Source: Pelagibacteraceae bacterium AG-447-N18 (GTDB lineage: Bacteria; Pseudomonadota; Alphaproteobacteria; Pelagibacterales; Pelagibacteraceae). From it: a DNA stretch of 64,000 nt. The stretch is taken from assembly GCA_003212275.1 (NCBI GenBank), contig QCQE01000001.1:62001-126000 (forward strand). The letters are read 5' to 3'. Of this stretch, positions 17,031 through 25,026 are shown piece by piece. The notes beneath the pieces are model-generated. The model made no database searches. It was not told the DNA's origin and was given only the letters and a program-made list of their open reading frames with translations. The position numbers and the translations under genes were made by a program. The number at the start of each line of letters is the position of its first letter. Within the stretch, counting starts at the first letter, position 1.

Positions 17031-18067
17031 GGACATGGGTTTGGGAACATTTTTTGAATTTTATTAATCTCATTTAAAATTTCGCTTGTTAAACTTACAT
17101 TTACACTTTCTATGTTTGTTTTCAACTGCTCGATTGTCGTTGCCCCTATTATCACACTTGTCATAAATGGCTGAATTTCACAAAACTTCAATGACATTTG
17201 AGTAAAATCAATATTGAATTTTTGCGATAACTTATAATACTCTTCGATAGCTTTTTGACCATTTTCATTTTTATATCTTGTGAAATCTTTAAATAGTTTC
17301 ATTCTTGATTTTTCTGGTAAATTATTATTTCTATATTTTCCTGTTAAGTATCCGAATGCTAAAGGCGAGTAGGCTAACAAACCACTTTTCTCCCTAACAG
17401 AAATTTCTGCAAGTCCAACTTCATAAGTTCTATTAAGTAAATTGTATGGATTTTGTACCGACATCATTTTTGGTAAATCTTTTAATTTTGATATTTCAAG
17501 GAATTTTGATAAACCCCATGCAGTTTCATTAGATAGACCAATGTATCTAATTTTACCTTGTTCAATAAATTTTTTTAAACTTTCAAGTATTTCCTCAAAC
17601 GGTGTCCAATCATTATCGTTTTCGTCATGTTCATAACCATGTTTCCCAAAAAAATTTGTATTTCTCTCTGGCCAATGAAGTTGATAGAGATCGATATAGT
17701 CAGTTTTCAATCTTTTGAGACTTTCCTCTAAAGCTTCAGAAATTTTTTTTTTCCCAAAATTATAACCACCACCCCTGATATATTTGTTTGAAGTATTACC
17801 ACAAACTTTTGTTGCTATAATAACCTTGTCTCTTTTTTTAGTTTTTTGAAACCAGTTACCGATTATTCTCTCTGTTTCCCCATATGTTTCTTCTCTCATC
17901 GGTATGGAATAGATTTCTGCAGTGTCCCAGAAGTTTACACCATGATCTAAAGCATAATCCATTTGCTGAAATCCCTCATCTTGAGTATTTTGTTCGCCCC
18001 AAGTCATAGTACCGAGACAAATTGTACTCACATCCAGATCTGTATTGCCTAATTTTTTATAATTCAT
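17027..18067 (-). CDS. Aldo/keto reductase, Tas-like
   Basis: 346 residues, TIM-barrel NADP-dependent oxidoreductase. N-terminal 'LGNTDLDVSTICLGTMTWGE' is the Tas-type signature. Catalytic Asp and Tyr lie in 'NFWDTAEIYSIP', Lys in 'VIIATKVCG' and His in 'DLYQLHWPERN'. Cofactor-binding 'SVIIGATTIEQLKTNI' sits near the C-terminus. The natural substrate of Tas-like enzymes is uncertain. Cytoplasmic. Its stop overlaps the IalB-like start; it faces away from the BI-1 gene with an 82-base shared upstream region. Confidence 0.88.
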   Translation of the reverse strand: MNYKKLGNTDLDVSTICLGTMTWGEQNTQDEGFQQMDYALDHGVNFWDTAEIYSIPMREETYGETERIIGNWFQKTKKRDKVIIATKVCGNTSNKYIRGGGYNFGKKKISEALEESLKRLKTDYIDLYQLHWPERNTNFFGKHGYEHDENDNDWTPFEEILESLKKFIEQGKIRYIGLSNETAWGLSKFLEISKLKDLPKMMSVQNPYNLLNRTYEVGLAEISVREKSGLLAYSPLAFGYLTGKYRNNNLPEKSRMKLFKDFTRYKNENGQKAIEEYYKLSQKFNIDFTQMSLKFCEIQPFMTSVIIGATTIEQLKTNIESVNVSLTSEILNEINKIQKMFPNPCP

Positions 18068-18111
18068 AGTGATTTTTAAAGTATAATTTTTTATTAATCT
18101 TTTAAGGTATC

Positions 18112-18139
18112 TTGAATATTTAGTAAAAGACTATATATC
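18112..18139 (+). promoter_or_regulatory. Possible promoter of the BI-1 gene
   Basis: A TTGAAT hexamer and a TATATC hexamer separated by 16 bases end about ten bases before the ATG at 18150. This resembles a sigma-70 site. In DNA this AT-rich such matches are frequent, so confidence is low. Confidence 0.25.
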
Positions 18140-18149
18140 TATAGAAATT

Positions 18150-18905
18150 ATGGCAACAGACAAAAAAGGTATTCTAGCAAGAGCGAGAGCAGCAGCACGT
18201 GAAACCACAGCTGTTACTGATGAAGGCTTAAGAGCTTACATGTTAAAAGTTTATAACTACATGGGATCAGCTCTTTTAGTTACTGGAATAGTGGCATTAA
18301 TAACTTTCAAATTAGCTGTTGAATCTTTGTCTCCTTTAGACTTCACACCTTTCGGTGATTCAATTTATACTTCTGGTTTAGCTTGGGTAGTAATGTTAGC
18401 TCCTTTAGGAGTTGTGTTTTACATGAGTTTCGGAATTAATAAAATGAGCGCAGCAAAAGCGCAGACAGTTTTTTGGTTATTTGCAGCATTAATGGGGTTA
18501 TCTTTGTCGTCAATATTTGTTGTTTTTACTGAAACTTCAATCACGAGAGTGTTTTTTATAACTGCAAGTACTTTTGGAGCAATGAGCTTATATGGTTATA
18601 CAACTAAAAGAGATTTAACTAAGTTTGGATCATTTTTGATGATGGGATTAATAGGAATTATTATTGCATCATTAGTTAATATTTTTCTAAAATCTTCAAT
18701 GATGTATTTCGTGATATCAATTTTAGGAGTTTTAATTTTTGTTGGCCTTACTGCTTATGATACTCAAAAAATAAAAAACATGTACTCTGCTAGCGATACT
18801 GGTGAGTTAATGGGTAAAAAAGCGGTAATGGGTGCTCTAACTCTTTACTTAGATTTCATTAACTTATTTATTATGCTCCTTAGACTTTTCGGTCAAAGAA
18901 GATAA
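18150..18905 (+). CDS. Bax inhibitor-1 (BI-1)/YccA family membrane protein
   Basis: 251 residues with seven hydrophobic helices. BI-1 features: N-terminal 'GLRAYMLKVYNYMGSALLVTG', the central 'AQTVFWLFAALMGLSLSSIF', 'FGAMSLYGYTTKRDLTKFGS' and the C-terminal 'GLTAYDTQKIKNMY' with its conserved Asp pair region. These proteins are pH-sensitive cation/calcium leak channels or modulators of the membrane protease FtsH in bacteria. In many alphaproteobacteria the gene is ybhL. Monocistronic here, flanked by divergent and convergent genes. Confidence 0.92.
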   Translation: MATDKKGILARARAAARETTAVTDEGLRAYMLKVYNYMGSALLVTGIVALITFKLAVESLSPLDFTPFGDSIYTSGLAWVVMLAPLGVVFYMSFGINKMSAAKAQTVFWLFAALMGLSLSSIFVVFTETSITRVFFITASTFGAMSLYGYTTKRDLTKFGSFLMMGLIGIIIASLVNIFLKSSMMYFVISILGVLIFVGLTAYDTQKIKNMYSASDTGELMGKKAVMGALTLYLDFINLFIMLLRLFGQRR

Positions 18906-18912
18906 TTTTACT

Positions 18913-19254
18913 TTAAAGTTTTTTCCAATTAGTATTTTTTAGCAATAAATTAAGTTCTGAGGAATTCTTTAGTATTTTACCATTGGTATCAGTAATTAAA
19001 TATTTTAAATTATTATTTTTTGGCTTAAAGTTTTTGCAAATTTTATAAATAGCATTTTCAGCTGCATTTTTAAAAACACTAAATCCTACCTGTTTGCTTG
19101 AAATGTTAAGACCGTAATCTTTCCAAGAACCCTCTGAAACCATTTTTGCATATAAATCTAATATTATTTTAAGCTCATTTTTTTCAAAAAAATGATTTTC
19201 ATTAAATTTTTTTTTATCAAGATTATTAACAACTAGTCTTAAATTATTCTTCAT
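18913..19254 (-). CDS. DUF2794 domain protein
   Basis: 113 residues, soluble. The pattern 'FFEKNELKIILDLYAKMVSE' followed by 'GSWKDYGLNISSKQVGFSVF' and 'YKICKNFKP' matches DUF2794, an alphaproteobacterial family of unknown function. Its start lies 11 bases inside the 3' end of the yciB gene, so the two are coexpressed. No catalytic signature is seen. Confidence 0.75.
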   Translation of the reverse strand: MKNNLRLVVNNLDKKKFNENHFFEKNELKIILDLYAKMVSEGSWKDYGLNISSKQVGFSVFKNAAENAIYKICKNFKPKNNNLKYLITDTNGKILKNSSELNLLLKNTNWKKL

Positions 19255-19798
19255 GAGTTTTATATTTATTGATTAAACCGATTTGAAAGGCTGTAAAAAT
19301 GAAAGTTATTGGAAGTAAACCCCAAACTTTAAAGTTAACCCAAAATTCCTCAGATTGTGTTCTCCAAACTAATTCATTTAAAATAGCAAGTCCAAAGAAA
19401 AAGTATATCCATCTTTTACTTAATAATTCCCAACCTTCGTTTGTAAGTGGTATTGATTTTCCCATTAATTTTTTTAACACAGGTTCATTTGTAAAATATC
19501 TTCCAAATATTAAAGCCAGACCAAATAAAATATTAATGATTGTTGGCTTAATGTAAATAAAAACTGGATTATCAAAATAAATTGTAAGGCCACCAAAAAA
19601 AGTAATTAATATTCCGCTCAATAAAGGAACTTTAGGTATTTTTTTTTCTAAAAACCAAACAATCGCTAATGCTATAATTGTCGCAATTATAAACGGTGGA
19701 ATGGCTACTCTTAATTCTTTTCCACTATCGTAATAGTAGTAAAAAAAAATTACTAAAGGTCCAAAATCAGTAAAAAACTTTAAAAAAGATTTATTCAC
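19244..19798 (-). CDS. yciB: Inner membrane septation-type protein YciB (IspZ/IspA)
   Basis: 184 residues with about five to six helices. Family signatures: 'FTDFGPLVIFFYYYY' at the N-terminus, 'VPLLSGILITFFGGLTIYF', 'PTIINILFGLALIFGRYF', then 'LTNEGWELLSKRWIYFFFGL' and 'LNELVWR'. YciB proteins act in cell envelope synthesis and division at the inner membrane. In many alphaproteobacteria this gene lies by ftsY; here ftsY is 18 kb away, so that linkage is broken. DUF2794 follows with an 11-base overlap. Confidence 0.92.
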   Translation of the reverse strand: MNKSFLKFFTDFGPLVIFFYYYYDSGKELRVAIPPFIIATIIALAIVWFLEKKIPKVPLLSGILITFFGGLTIYFDNPVFIYIKPTIINILFGLALIFGRYFTNEPVLKKLMGKSIPLTNEGWELLSKRWIYFFFGLAILNELVWRTQSEEFWVNFKVWGLLPITFIFTAFQIGLINKYKTHEE

Positions 19799-19851
19799 TG
19801 GAAGAATATTAACATAAATAATATTTTCACAAAAACTATAAATTTTTCTTA

Positions 19852-19881
19852 TTGATTTTTGTTTTTAAATACCCATACTAA
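19852..19881 (+). promoter_or_regulatory. Possible promoter of hspQ
   Basis: TTGATT and TACTAA hexamers with an 18-base spacer end five bases before the hspQ ATG. If used, the transcript would have almost no leader. Weak evidence because of base composition. Confidence 0.25.
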
Positions 19882-19886
19882 TCTAA

Positions 19887-20207
19887 ATGGCAATTCAAAA
19901 AGCTAAATTCTCAATAGGCGATATTGTAAAACACAAACACTTTGAGTTTAGAGGTGTGATTTATGATGTAGATTTTGAGTTTAATAATTCTGAAGAATGG
20001 TATCAATCTATCCCTAAGAATGTTAGACCAAGAAAAGATCAACCGTTCTATCATTTGTTAGCCGAAAACGATGAAATAACTTATGAAGCATATGTATCAG
20101 AGCAAAATTTATTGATCGATGACTCTGATGAGCCAATAAAACATCCATTAATTGAGGAAATTTTCTCTGGTAAAAAAGGTTCAAGCTATTTTAAGCCGTC
20201 AAATTAA
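19887..20207 (+). CDS. hspQ: Heat shock protein HspQ
   Basis: 106 residues. Matches HspQ/YccV: 'AKFSIGDIVKHKHFEFRGVI', 'DVDFEFNNSEEWY', 'RPRKDQPFYHLLAENDE', 'YEAYVSEQNLL' and 'PIKHPLIEEIF'. HspQ is a small hemimethylated-DNA-binding-like (YccV) fold protein; in enterics it acts as a specificity factor for the Lon protease and is heat induced. Cytoplasmic. A conserved stem-loop-like inverted repeat follows in the gap before ccmC. Confidence 0.92.
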   Translation: MAIQKAKFSIGDIVKHKHFEFRGVIYDVDFEFNNSEEWYQSIPKNVRPRKDQPFYHLLAENDEITYEAYVSEQNLLIDDSDEPIKHPLIEEIFSGKKGSSYFKPSN

Positions 20208-20274
20208 GTAAATTCACTTTTTAAACACATTTAGCTCAAATCTTTGTCACAGGGCATTGTTAAATATAATTAAT

Positions 20275-20335
20275 TCTGATCAAGAGTGTTAAATTTTACC
20301 CTTCGTTATTATCTCCCTCTACATTCTTGATCAGA
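20275..20335 (+). repeat. Inverted repeat in the hspQ-ccmC gap
   Basis: TCTGATCAAGA (20275-20285) and its exact complement TCTTGATCAGA (20325-20335) enclose a 39-base pyrimidine-rich loop. It lies 52 bases upstream of ccmC. It could fold as an RNA stem in the ccm leader, act as a processing or termination element after hspQ, or be a protein-binding dyad. No T-tract follows, so a simple intrinsic terminator is unlikely. The rest of this 179-base gap shows no ORF. Confidence 0.45.
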
Positions 20336-20386
20336 TAATTATTTCGTACTAAATAACCCTAATATTAATTTTAAAAATAAAATTTT

Positions 20387-21094
20387 ATGTTTCAATTACT
20401 AGAACCTAATAGAATTTTTTCTATAACTTCTAAAGCACCAAAATATGTTTTATTATTATTCATTTTGGTAGTCTCTATAGGTTTAACTGAGGCTCTAATT
20501 CTCTCACCAGAAGATTATAAACAAAGTCACGCTGTAAGAATAATGTATGTTCATGTTCCCGCGGCATGGATCTCACTAGGTATTTTTTCTACTATTACTA
20601 TTCTCTCTATCGTTGGTTATATATTTAAGATTAAAAATTTCTTTTTAATTTCAAAAAGTTTGGCTCCGTCAGGATTTGTTTTCAATATAATTGCACTTGT
20701 AACAGGTTCTATTTGGGGAAAGCCTACGTGGGGAACATGGTGGGCGTGGGATGCCAGAATTACATCTATGCTAATATTGGCATTATTTTATTTGATGTAT
20801 TTAATTGCTTGGAGAATTTATGAAAATAAAGAACAAGTTTTTAAGGTAACCTCAATTATTACAATTTTAGGAATAATAAATGTTCCTATAATTAAATATT
20901 CTGTAGACTGGTGGAACACACTTCATCAGCCTGCATCAATTAACATATTATCAAAATCTACTATTCATTCTTCGATGCTCGTTCCTTTACTGATTATGAC
21001 TGCGTCATTTGCACTATTCTCATTGCTAATTTTTTTAATGAAATATAATACAGAACTGATAAAAATTAAAAATAAGGGTTTAGACAGATTATGA
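20387..21094 (+). CDS. ccmC: Heme exporter / cytochrome c maturation protein CcmC
   Basis: 235 residues, six helices, inner membrane. Takes heme and, with CcmD, attaches it to CcmE. The heme-handling WWD motif is 'WGKPTWGTWWAWDARIT', and flanking periplasmic His residues are in 'MYVHVPAAW' and 'WNTLHQPASI'. Length is standard. First gene of a tight ccmCDEFGH operon (ccmD overlaps by four bases). ccmA and ccmB, which form the release ATPase, are not here and must lie elsewhere. Confidence 0.96.
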   Translation: MFQLLEPNRIFSITSKAPKYVLLLFILVVSIGLTEALILSPEDYKQSHAVRIMYVHVPAAWISLGIFSTITILSIVGYIFKIKNFFLISKSLAPSGFVFNIIALVTGSIWGKPTWGTWWAWDARITSMLILALFYLMYLIAWRIYENKEQVFKVTSIITILGIINVPIIKYSVDWWNTLHQPASINILSKSTIHSSMLVPLLIMTASFALFSLLIFLMKYNTELIKIKNKGLDRL

Positions 21095-21318
21095 TAAGTG
21101 AAATTTTTTACATGGACGGATACGGAATTTATGTTTGGGGTTCATTTGCTTTTACTTTTTTTAGTTTTATGTCATTGTATCTGGTAATTAAAAATCAATA
21201 TGAAAGAGAAAAAAATAAGTTTATTGTTAAATTTGGAAACCTAAACTCTGAAAGAGCTGCCTCTGCTAGACTACAAAGAATTAATAGAGAGATTCTATCC
21301 AACACTTCAACTATTTAA
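21091..21318 (+). CDS. ccmD: Heme exporter protein CcmD
   Basis: 75 residues. One helix ('YGIYVWGSFAFTFFSFMSLYL') preceded by 'MDGYG' and followed by a charged cytoplasmic tail, the CcmD layout. The tail is longer than in typical CcmD (about 45-65 residues). CcmD joins CcmC and CcmE and helps release holo-CcmE. Start overlaps ccmC stop (ATGA). Confidence 0.85.
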   Translation: MISEIFYMDGYGIYVWGSFAFTFFSFMSLYLVIKNQYEREKNKFIVKFGNLNSERAASARLQRINREILSNTSTI

Positions 21319-21328
21319 CTTTTAAACC

Positions 21329-21748
21329 ATGTATGGTCGTAAAGTTAAACTAAGATTTTTTTTTATATTCTTAATCGCTGTTACATTAAGTTTAACAATA
21401 TTCCTTATTCTAAAATCATTAGAGGAAAATGTTGTATATTTTAAATCTCCATCTGAAATAAAAACTTTATCTGAAATGCAGCAGAAAAAGATTAGAATTG
21501 GAGGAATGGTAAAAACTGACTCAATTTCTATTGTAAATAAAGAATTAAGTTTTGTTATTACAGACTTTAAAAGTGAAATTAATGTTGTTTACTCAGGATT
21601 AATACCCAATCTTTTTGAAGAAGGTAAAGGTGTGGTTGCAGAGGGATTTTTAAAAGATGAGAATTTTTTTTCAGCGACGAAAATCTTAGCTAAACATGAT
21701 GAAAATTATATGCCTCCTGAAGTAAAGGCTGCTTTAGAGGAGAAATAA
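21329..21748 (+). CDS. ccmE: Cytochrome c-type biogenesis heme chaperone CcmE
   Basis: 139 residues. N-terminal membrane anchor (about 8-28) and a periplasmic OB-fold: '[12 protein letters not shown]', '[21 protein letters not shown]' and the heme-binding segment '[12 protein letters not shown]', whose His carries heme covalently and whose Tyr is an axial ligand (HxxxY type). It receives heme from CcmC and hands it to CcmF. Position in the operon is canonical. Confidence 0.95.
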   Translation: MYGRKVKLRFFFIFLIAVTLSLTIFLILKSLEENVVYFKSPSEIKTLSEMQQKKIRIGGMVKTDSISIVNKELSFVITDFKSEINVVYSGLIPNLFEEGKGVVAEGFLKDENFFSATKILAKHDENYMPPEVKAALEEK

Positions 21749-21749
21749 A

Positions 21750-23627
21750 TTGTCGAGTTTAATTGGATATTATTCTTTAGTCTTTGGTGCCGGTGTTTCA
21801 ATTTTAGTTATATTTTTTTCAATTAAAAATTTTAATGATACTCAGAAGTTAGATACTAAAGTAATATCGTTAGTATTCTTACAACTTTTATTTGTAATAA
21901 TAAGCTTCTCAGGCTTAATTTTATCTTTTGTTATTTCAGATTTTAGTAATGAGACAGTTTTTAATAACTCCCATACAACTAAGCCGCTTTTTTATAAAAT
22001 CTCTGGTACCTGGGGAAATCATGAGGGCAGTCTATTATTATGGTTGTTAGTTTTAACATTATTCATATTTGTCTTTTTACTAAAGTCAAAAAATCAACCG
22101 AAACAATATAAAATTTTAACTTTATTATTCCAGCAGATAATAATAGTTGGTTTTTTTATTTTTCTAATACAAACCTCGAATCCTTTTAGTCATGTTTTTC
22201 CAGTTCCAAAAGAGGGGTTAGGTTTAAATCCTATATTGCAAGACCCTGCATTAGCAATTCACCCACCAATTTTATATTTAGGCTATGTTGGGACTTCAAT
22301 AATTTTTTCCTCAGCATTGGCAGCAGTTTGCTCCAATAATATTACAAAAATGTGGGCTTCACATATTAAAAAATGGGTTTTAGTTTCATGGATTTTTTTA
22401 ACTTTAGGAATTTTACTTGGATCTATTTGGGCTTACTATGAGTTGGGTTGGGGTGGTTTTTGGTTTTGGGATCCAGTTGAAAATGTATCTTTAATGCCAT
22501 GGTTTGCATTAACAACATTATTACATTGCGTATTAGTTTTAGAAAAAAAGCTAATTCTTACCTCGTGGGTTGTTGTGTTATCAATTGCAACTTTTACTCT
22601 AAGTATGTGTGGTACTTTTTTGGTTCGATCAGGTATTTTAAATTCTGTTCATACATTTGCCAACGATCCAGAAAGAGGTTTGTATATTCTAATATTTTTA
22701 TTTATTTTGATATTTCTATCTTTTTTTATTTTTTTAATTTTTCATAAAAGTGATAATAACAGTTCTAAAACTTTTTACTTATTAAGTAAGGAAACATCAA
22801 TTCTAGTTAATAATTGGTTTATGATGTATTTTTTGTCTGTTGTTTTAATTGGCACAATTTATCCAATATTTTTAGAGGTAATTTCGTCTCAAAAAATATC
22901 TGTAGGTCCACCATTTTTTAACAAATTGATACTACCATTTTTAATTCCATTTATGTTAGCGATGGCAATAGGACCTAAATTAAAGTGGATTAAATCGGAT
23001 ATTGAAGACAAAATTTATTTAATTTCATTTTTTGTTATTTCTTTAATTTTATCTGTATTGATAATTAGAAATTTAGATATTAATTTTCTTTATAATTCTA
23101 TTTTAATTACAGCAGCTTTTTATTTATTTTTTATAACTCTTAGAGATTTTTTTCATAGAAAATATAGAAACCTGTCGCAAATTACTGCTCATTTTAGTTT
23201 TAGCATTTTAATACTTAGTATTTTATTTAATAATATTTTTTCATCTGAAGTTATTACAAATTTAAAAATTAATGAAACTTACCAAGCTCAAAATTTGAAA
23301 ATTAATTTTGAGAGCATTGAGCAAGAAAATAAACAAAATTTTAAAGCAATTAGAGGTAGGTTTATTATAGAGGATCAAAGTGGATTAATTGAAGTCATGC
23401 AACCTGAACTAAGAATATATAATCAACCAAACATTGTTACAAGTGAAGCAGACATCAAAACTGATATATTCACTGATAAATTTATGACAATGAATTATGT
23501 CCAAAATCAAGATTATTTTAATATTCGTTATCAAGTAAAGCCATTCATGATTTGGATTTGGATTTCTACAATTCTATTGTGCTTTAGTGGCTGTTTATCT
23601 TTAATTAGAAAAAAATATGAAAACTAA
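21750..23627 (+). CDS. ccmF: Cytochrome c heme lyase subunit CcmF
   Basis: 625 residues from TTG 21750, one base after ccmE's stop; that start gives the family N-terminus 'SSLIGYYSLVFGAGVSILV'. About 15 helices. Motifs: 'GTWGNHEGSLLLWLL', 'LAIHPPILYLGYVG' (heme His) and the WWD motif 'WAYYELGWGGFWFWDPVEN'. CcmF ligates heme to the CxxCH motif of apocytochromes in the periplasm, with CcmH/CcmI. ccmG begins 11 bases before its stop. Confidence 0.96.
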   Translation: MSSLIGYYSLVFGAGVSILVIFFSIKNFNDTQKLDTKVISLVFLQLLFVIISFSGLILSFVISDFSNETVFNNSHTTKPLFYKISGTWGNHEGSLLLWLLVLTLFIFVFLLKSKNQPKQYKILTLLFQQIIIVGFFIFLIQTSNPFSHVFPVPKEGLGLNPILQDPALAIHPPILYLGYVGTSIIFSSALAAVCSNNITKMWASHIKKWVLVSWIFLTLGILLGSIWAYYELGWGGFWFWDPVENVSLMPWFALTTLLHCVLVLEKKLILTSWVVVLSIATFTLSMCGTFLVRSGILNSVHTFANDPERGLYILIFLFILIFLSFFIFLIFHKSDNNSSKTFYLLSKETSILVNNWFMMYFLSVVLIGTIYPIFLEVISSQKISVGPPFFNKLILPFLIPFMLAMAIGPKLKWIKSDIEDKIYLISFFVISLILSVLIIRNLDINFLYNSILITAAFYLFFITLRDFFHRKYRNLSQITAHFSFSILILSILFNNIFSSEVITNLKINETYQAQNLKINFESIEQENKQNFKAIRGRFIIEDQSGLIEVMQPELRIYNQPNIVTSEADIKTDIFTDKFMTMNYVQNQDYFNIRYQVKPFMIWIWISTILLCFSGCLSLIRKKYEN

Positions 23628-24135
23628 AATTTTTCCCATATTTTTAATATTTACATTCTCAATAATTTTCTTTGTTTTTTACAAAGGATTACAAAATACA
23701 AATGTTTATACACCATCACTAAAATCAGAAATTAAAATTCCAAATTTTGATGCAAAAGATTTTTTTTCAAAAGACAAAATAAATTCAGATCAGATTTTTA
23801 TAGGAAGTGATTATTATTTATTAAACATTTGGGCTTCGTGGTGTGTTCCTTGCAAAGAGGAACATAAGTATTTAATGGATTTAAGTAAAAAAGAGAATAT
23901 TAAAATTATTGGTCAAAATTACAAAGATAATTTTGAAAATGCAAAAAATTTTTTGATAAATTTAAATAATCCATATGACTTAATTTTTTTAGATAATGAT
24001 GGTACAATAGCAATTGAATGGGGTGCATATGGAGTACCTGAAACCTTTTTAATTCAAAACAATAAAATAATAAAAAAAGTAATTGGTCCCTTAGATGAAA
24101 AAATACTTTTTGAGATAAAAGAATTAACACAATGA
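23617..24135 (+). CDS. ccmG: Thiol:disulfide interchange protein CcmG/DsbE
   Basis: 172 residues. N-terminal membrane anchor (about 4-23), then a TlpA-like thioredoxin fold facing the periplasm. Active site 'NIWASWCVPCKEEH' (CVPC) and the cis-Pro region 'YGVPETFLI' with the CcmG-type 'GAYGVPE'. It keeps apocytochrome c Cys residues reduced for heme attachment. Overlaps ccmF by 11 bases and ccmH by four. Confidence 0.95.
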   Translation: MKTKIFPIFLIFTFSIIFFVFYKGLQNTNVYTPSLKSEIKIPNFDAKDFFSKDKINSDQIFIGSDYYLLNIWASWCVPCKEEHKYLMDLSKKENIKIIGQNYKDNFENAKNFLINLNNPYDLIFLDNDGTIAIEWGAYGVPETFLIQNNKIIKKVIGPLDEKILFEIKELTQ

Positions 24136-24503
24136 ATATTTTAAAATTTTTAGTTTCTGTGATTTTCCTGATTTATTGTTTTTCTTCTGATTTAAAAGCT
24201 AAAAACTTAGAAATTGAAATAACAAAAAATTTAAGATGTTTAATTTGTCAAGGACAATCAGTGTACGATTCAGATTCTGAATTTGCTAATAGTTTAAAAA
24301 TTTTAGTAGAAAAAAAATTAAATGAAGGCTTAGATGAAAAACAAATTTATGTTTATCTTAAAGATAAATATGGAGATTGGATTCTGTATGATCCAGGATT
24401 CAATAAAAATACCTATTTTCTTTGGTTATTACCTATATTGATGTTTATATTTGGTGGTGCAATAATACTCAGGAAAGTTATATTAAAAAAAAAAAAATTA
24501 TGA
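24132..24503 (+). CDS. ccmH: Cytochrome c-type biogenesis protein CcmH (CycL)
   Basis: 123 residues. Signal/anchor at the N-terminus, the redox motif 'LRCLICQGQSVYDSDSEFA' (LRCxxCQ) and a C-terminal membrane helix ('TYFLWLLPILMFIFGGAII'). It reduces apocytochrome with CcmG. This is the short CcmH form without the CcmI TPR domain; no ccmI is visible here. The following gene starts inside its stop (ATGA). Confidence 0.95.
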   Translation: MNILKFLVSVIFLIYCFSSDLKAKNLEIEITKNLRCLICQGQSVYDSDSEFANSLKILVEKKLNEGLDEKQIYVYLKDKYGDWILYDPGFNKNTYFLWLLPILMFIFGGAIILRKVILKKKKL

Positions 24504-25015
24504 ACTATCTAAGAATTTGTTACTTGGTAATATTATCTGTTTTTATTTCTTCATCGATATTTGCTGAAAATACTAAAGTTAGTAATGATAATACAAAGTT
24601 TAATATTTATTCAGGCATGTTTGACTTTAGTGATAATGGAAAAAGATCAACTTTAATTGGATTTCAACATCAAAATACAGATTTAAATAGAGATACTTTT
24701 CTCGGTAATCTTTCTCCCATAACAGGATTTATGTTTACTGCTGATAGTGCAGCTTATCTGTATACTGGCGTGCAGGCTCAATATTCATTAGGAGCATTAA
24801 ATATTATACCGAGTTTTACTCCAGGACTTTATAACAAGGGAGACGGAAAAGATCTTGGGCATCTATTAGAATTTAAAAGCGAAGTGCAGATTTCTTTAAA
24901 TTTATTCCAAAATACCCAATTAGGCTTATCATATAATCATTTGTCCAATGCAAGTTTGGGAGAAAAAAATCCTGGGGCAAATAGTTATATGTTTAATTTC
25001 CTTAAAACCTTTTAA
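24500..25015 (+). CDS. PagL-like lipid A 3-O-deacylase (acyloxyacyl hydrolase)
   Basis: 171 residues from ATG 24500; the ORF-track start at 24422 lies inside ccmH. A signal peptide (NYLRICYLVILSVFISSSIFA) is followed by an eight-strand barrel-like pattern. The C-terminal 'YNHLSNASLGEKNPGANSYM' carries the PagL active-site His and Ser (H-x-S-N-A) and the NPG motif, and the protein ends in an aromatic Phe as outer membrane proteins do. PagL removes the 3-O acyl chain of lipid A. Overlaps ccmH by four bases, an odd partner for a cytochrome operon. Confidence 0.8.
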   Translation: MNYLRICYLVILSVFISSSIFAENTKVSNDNTKFNIYSGMFDFSDNGKRSTLIGFQHQNTDLNRDTFLGNLSPITGFMFTADSAAYLYTGVQAQYSLGALNIIPSFTPGLYNKGDGKDLGHLLEFKSEVQISLNLFQNTQLGLSYNHLSNASLGEKNPGANSYMFNFLKTF

Positions 25016-25026
25016 AAAAACATTCT

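Noticed and set aside
18068-18149. ybhL-type leader RNA upstream of the BI-1 gene
   Set aside because: Alphaproteobacterial BI-1 genes can have such a leader, but I see no convincing hairpin in this 82-base AT-rich gap.
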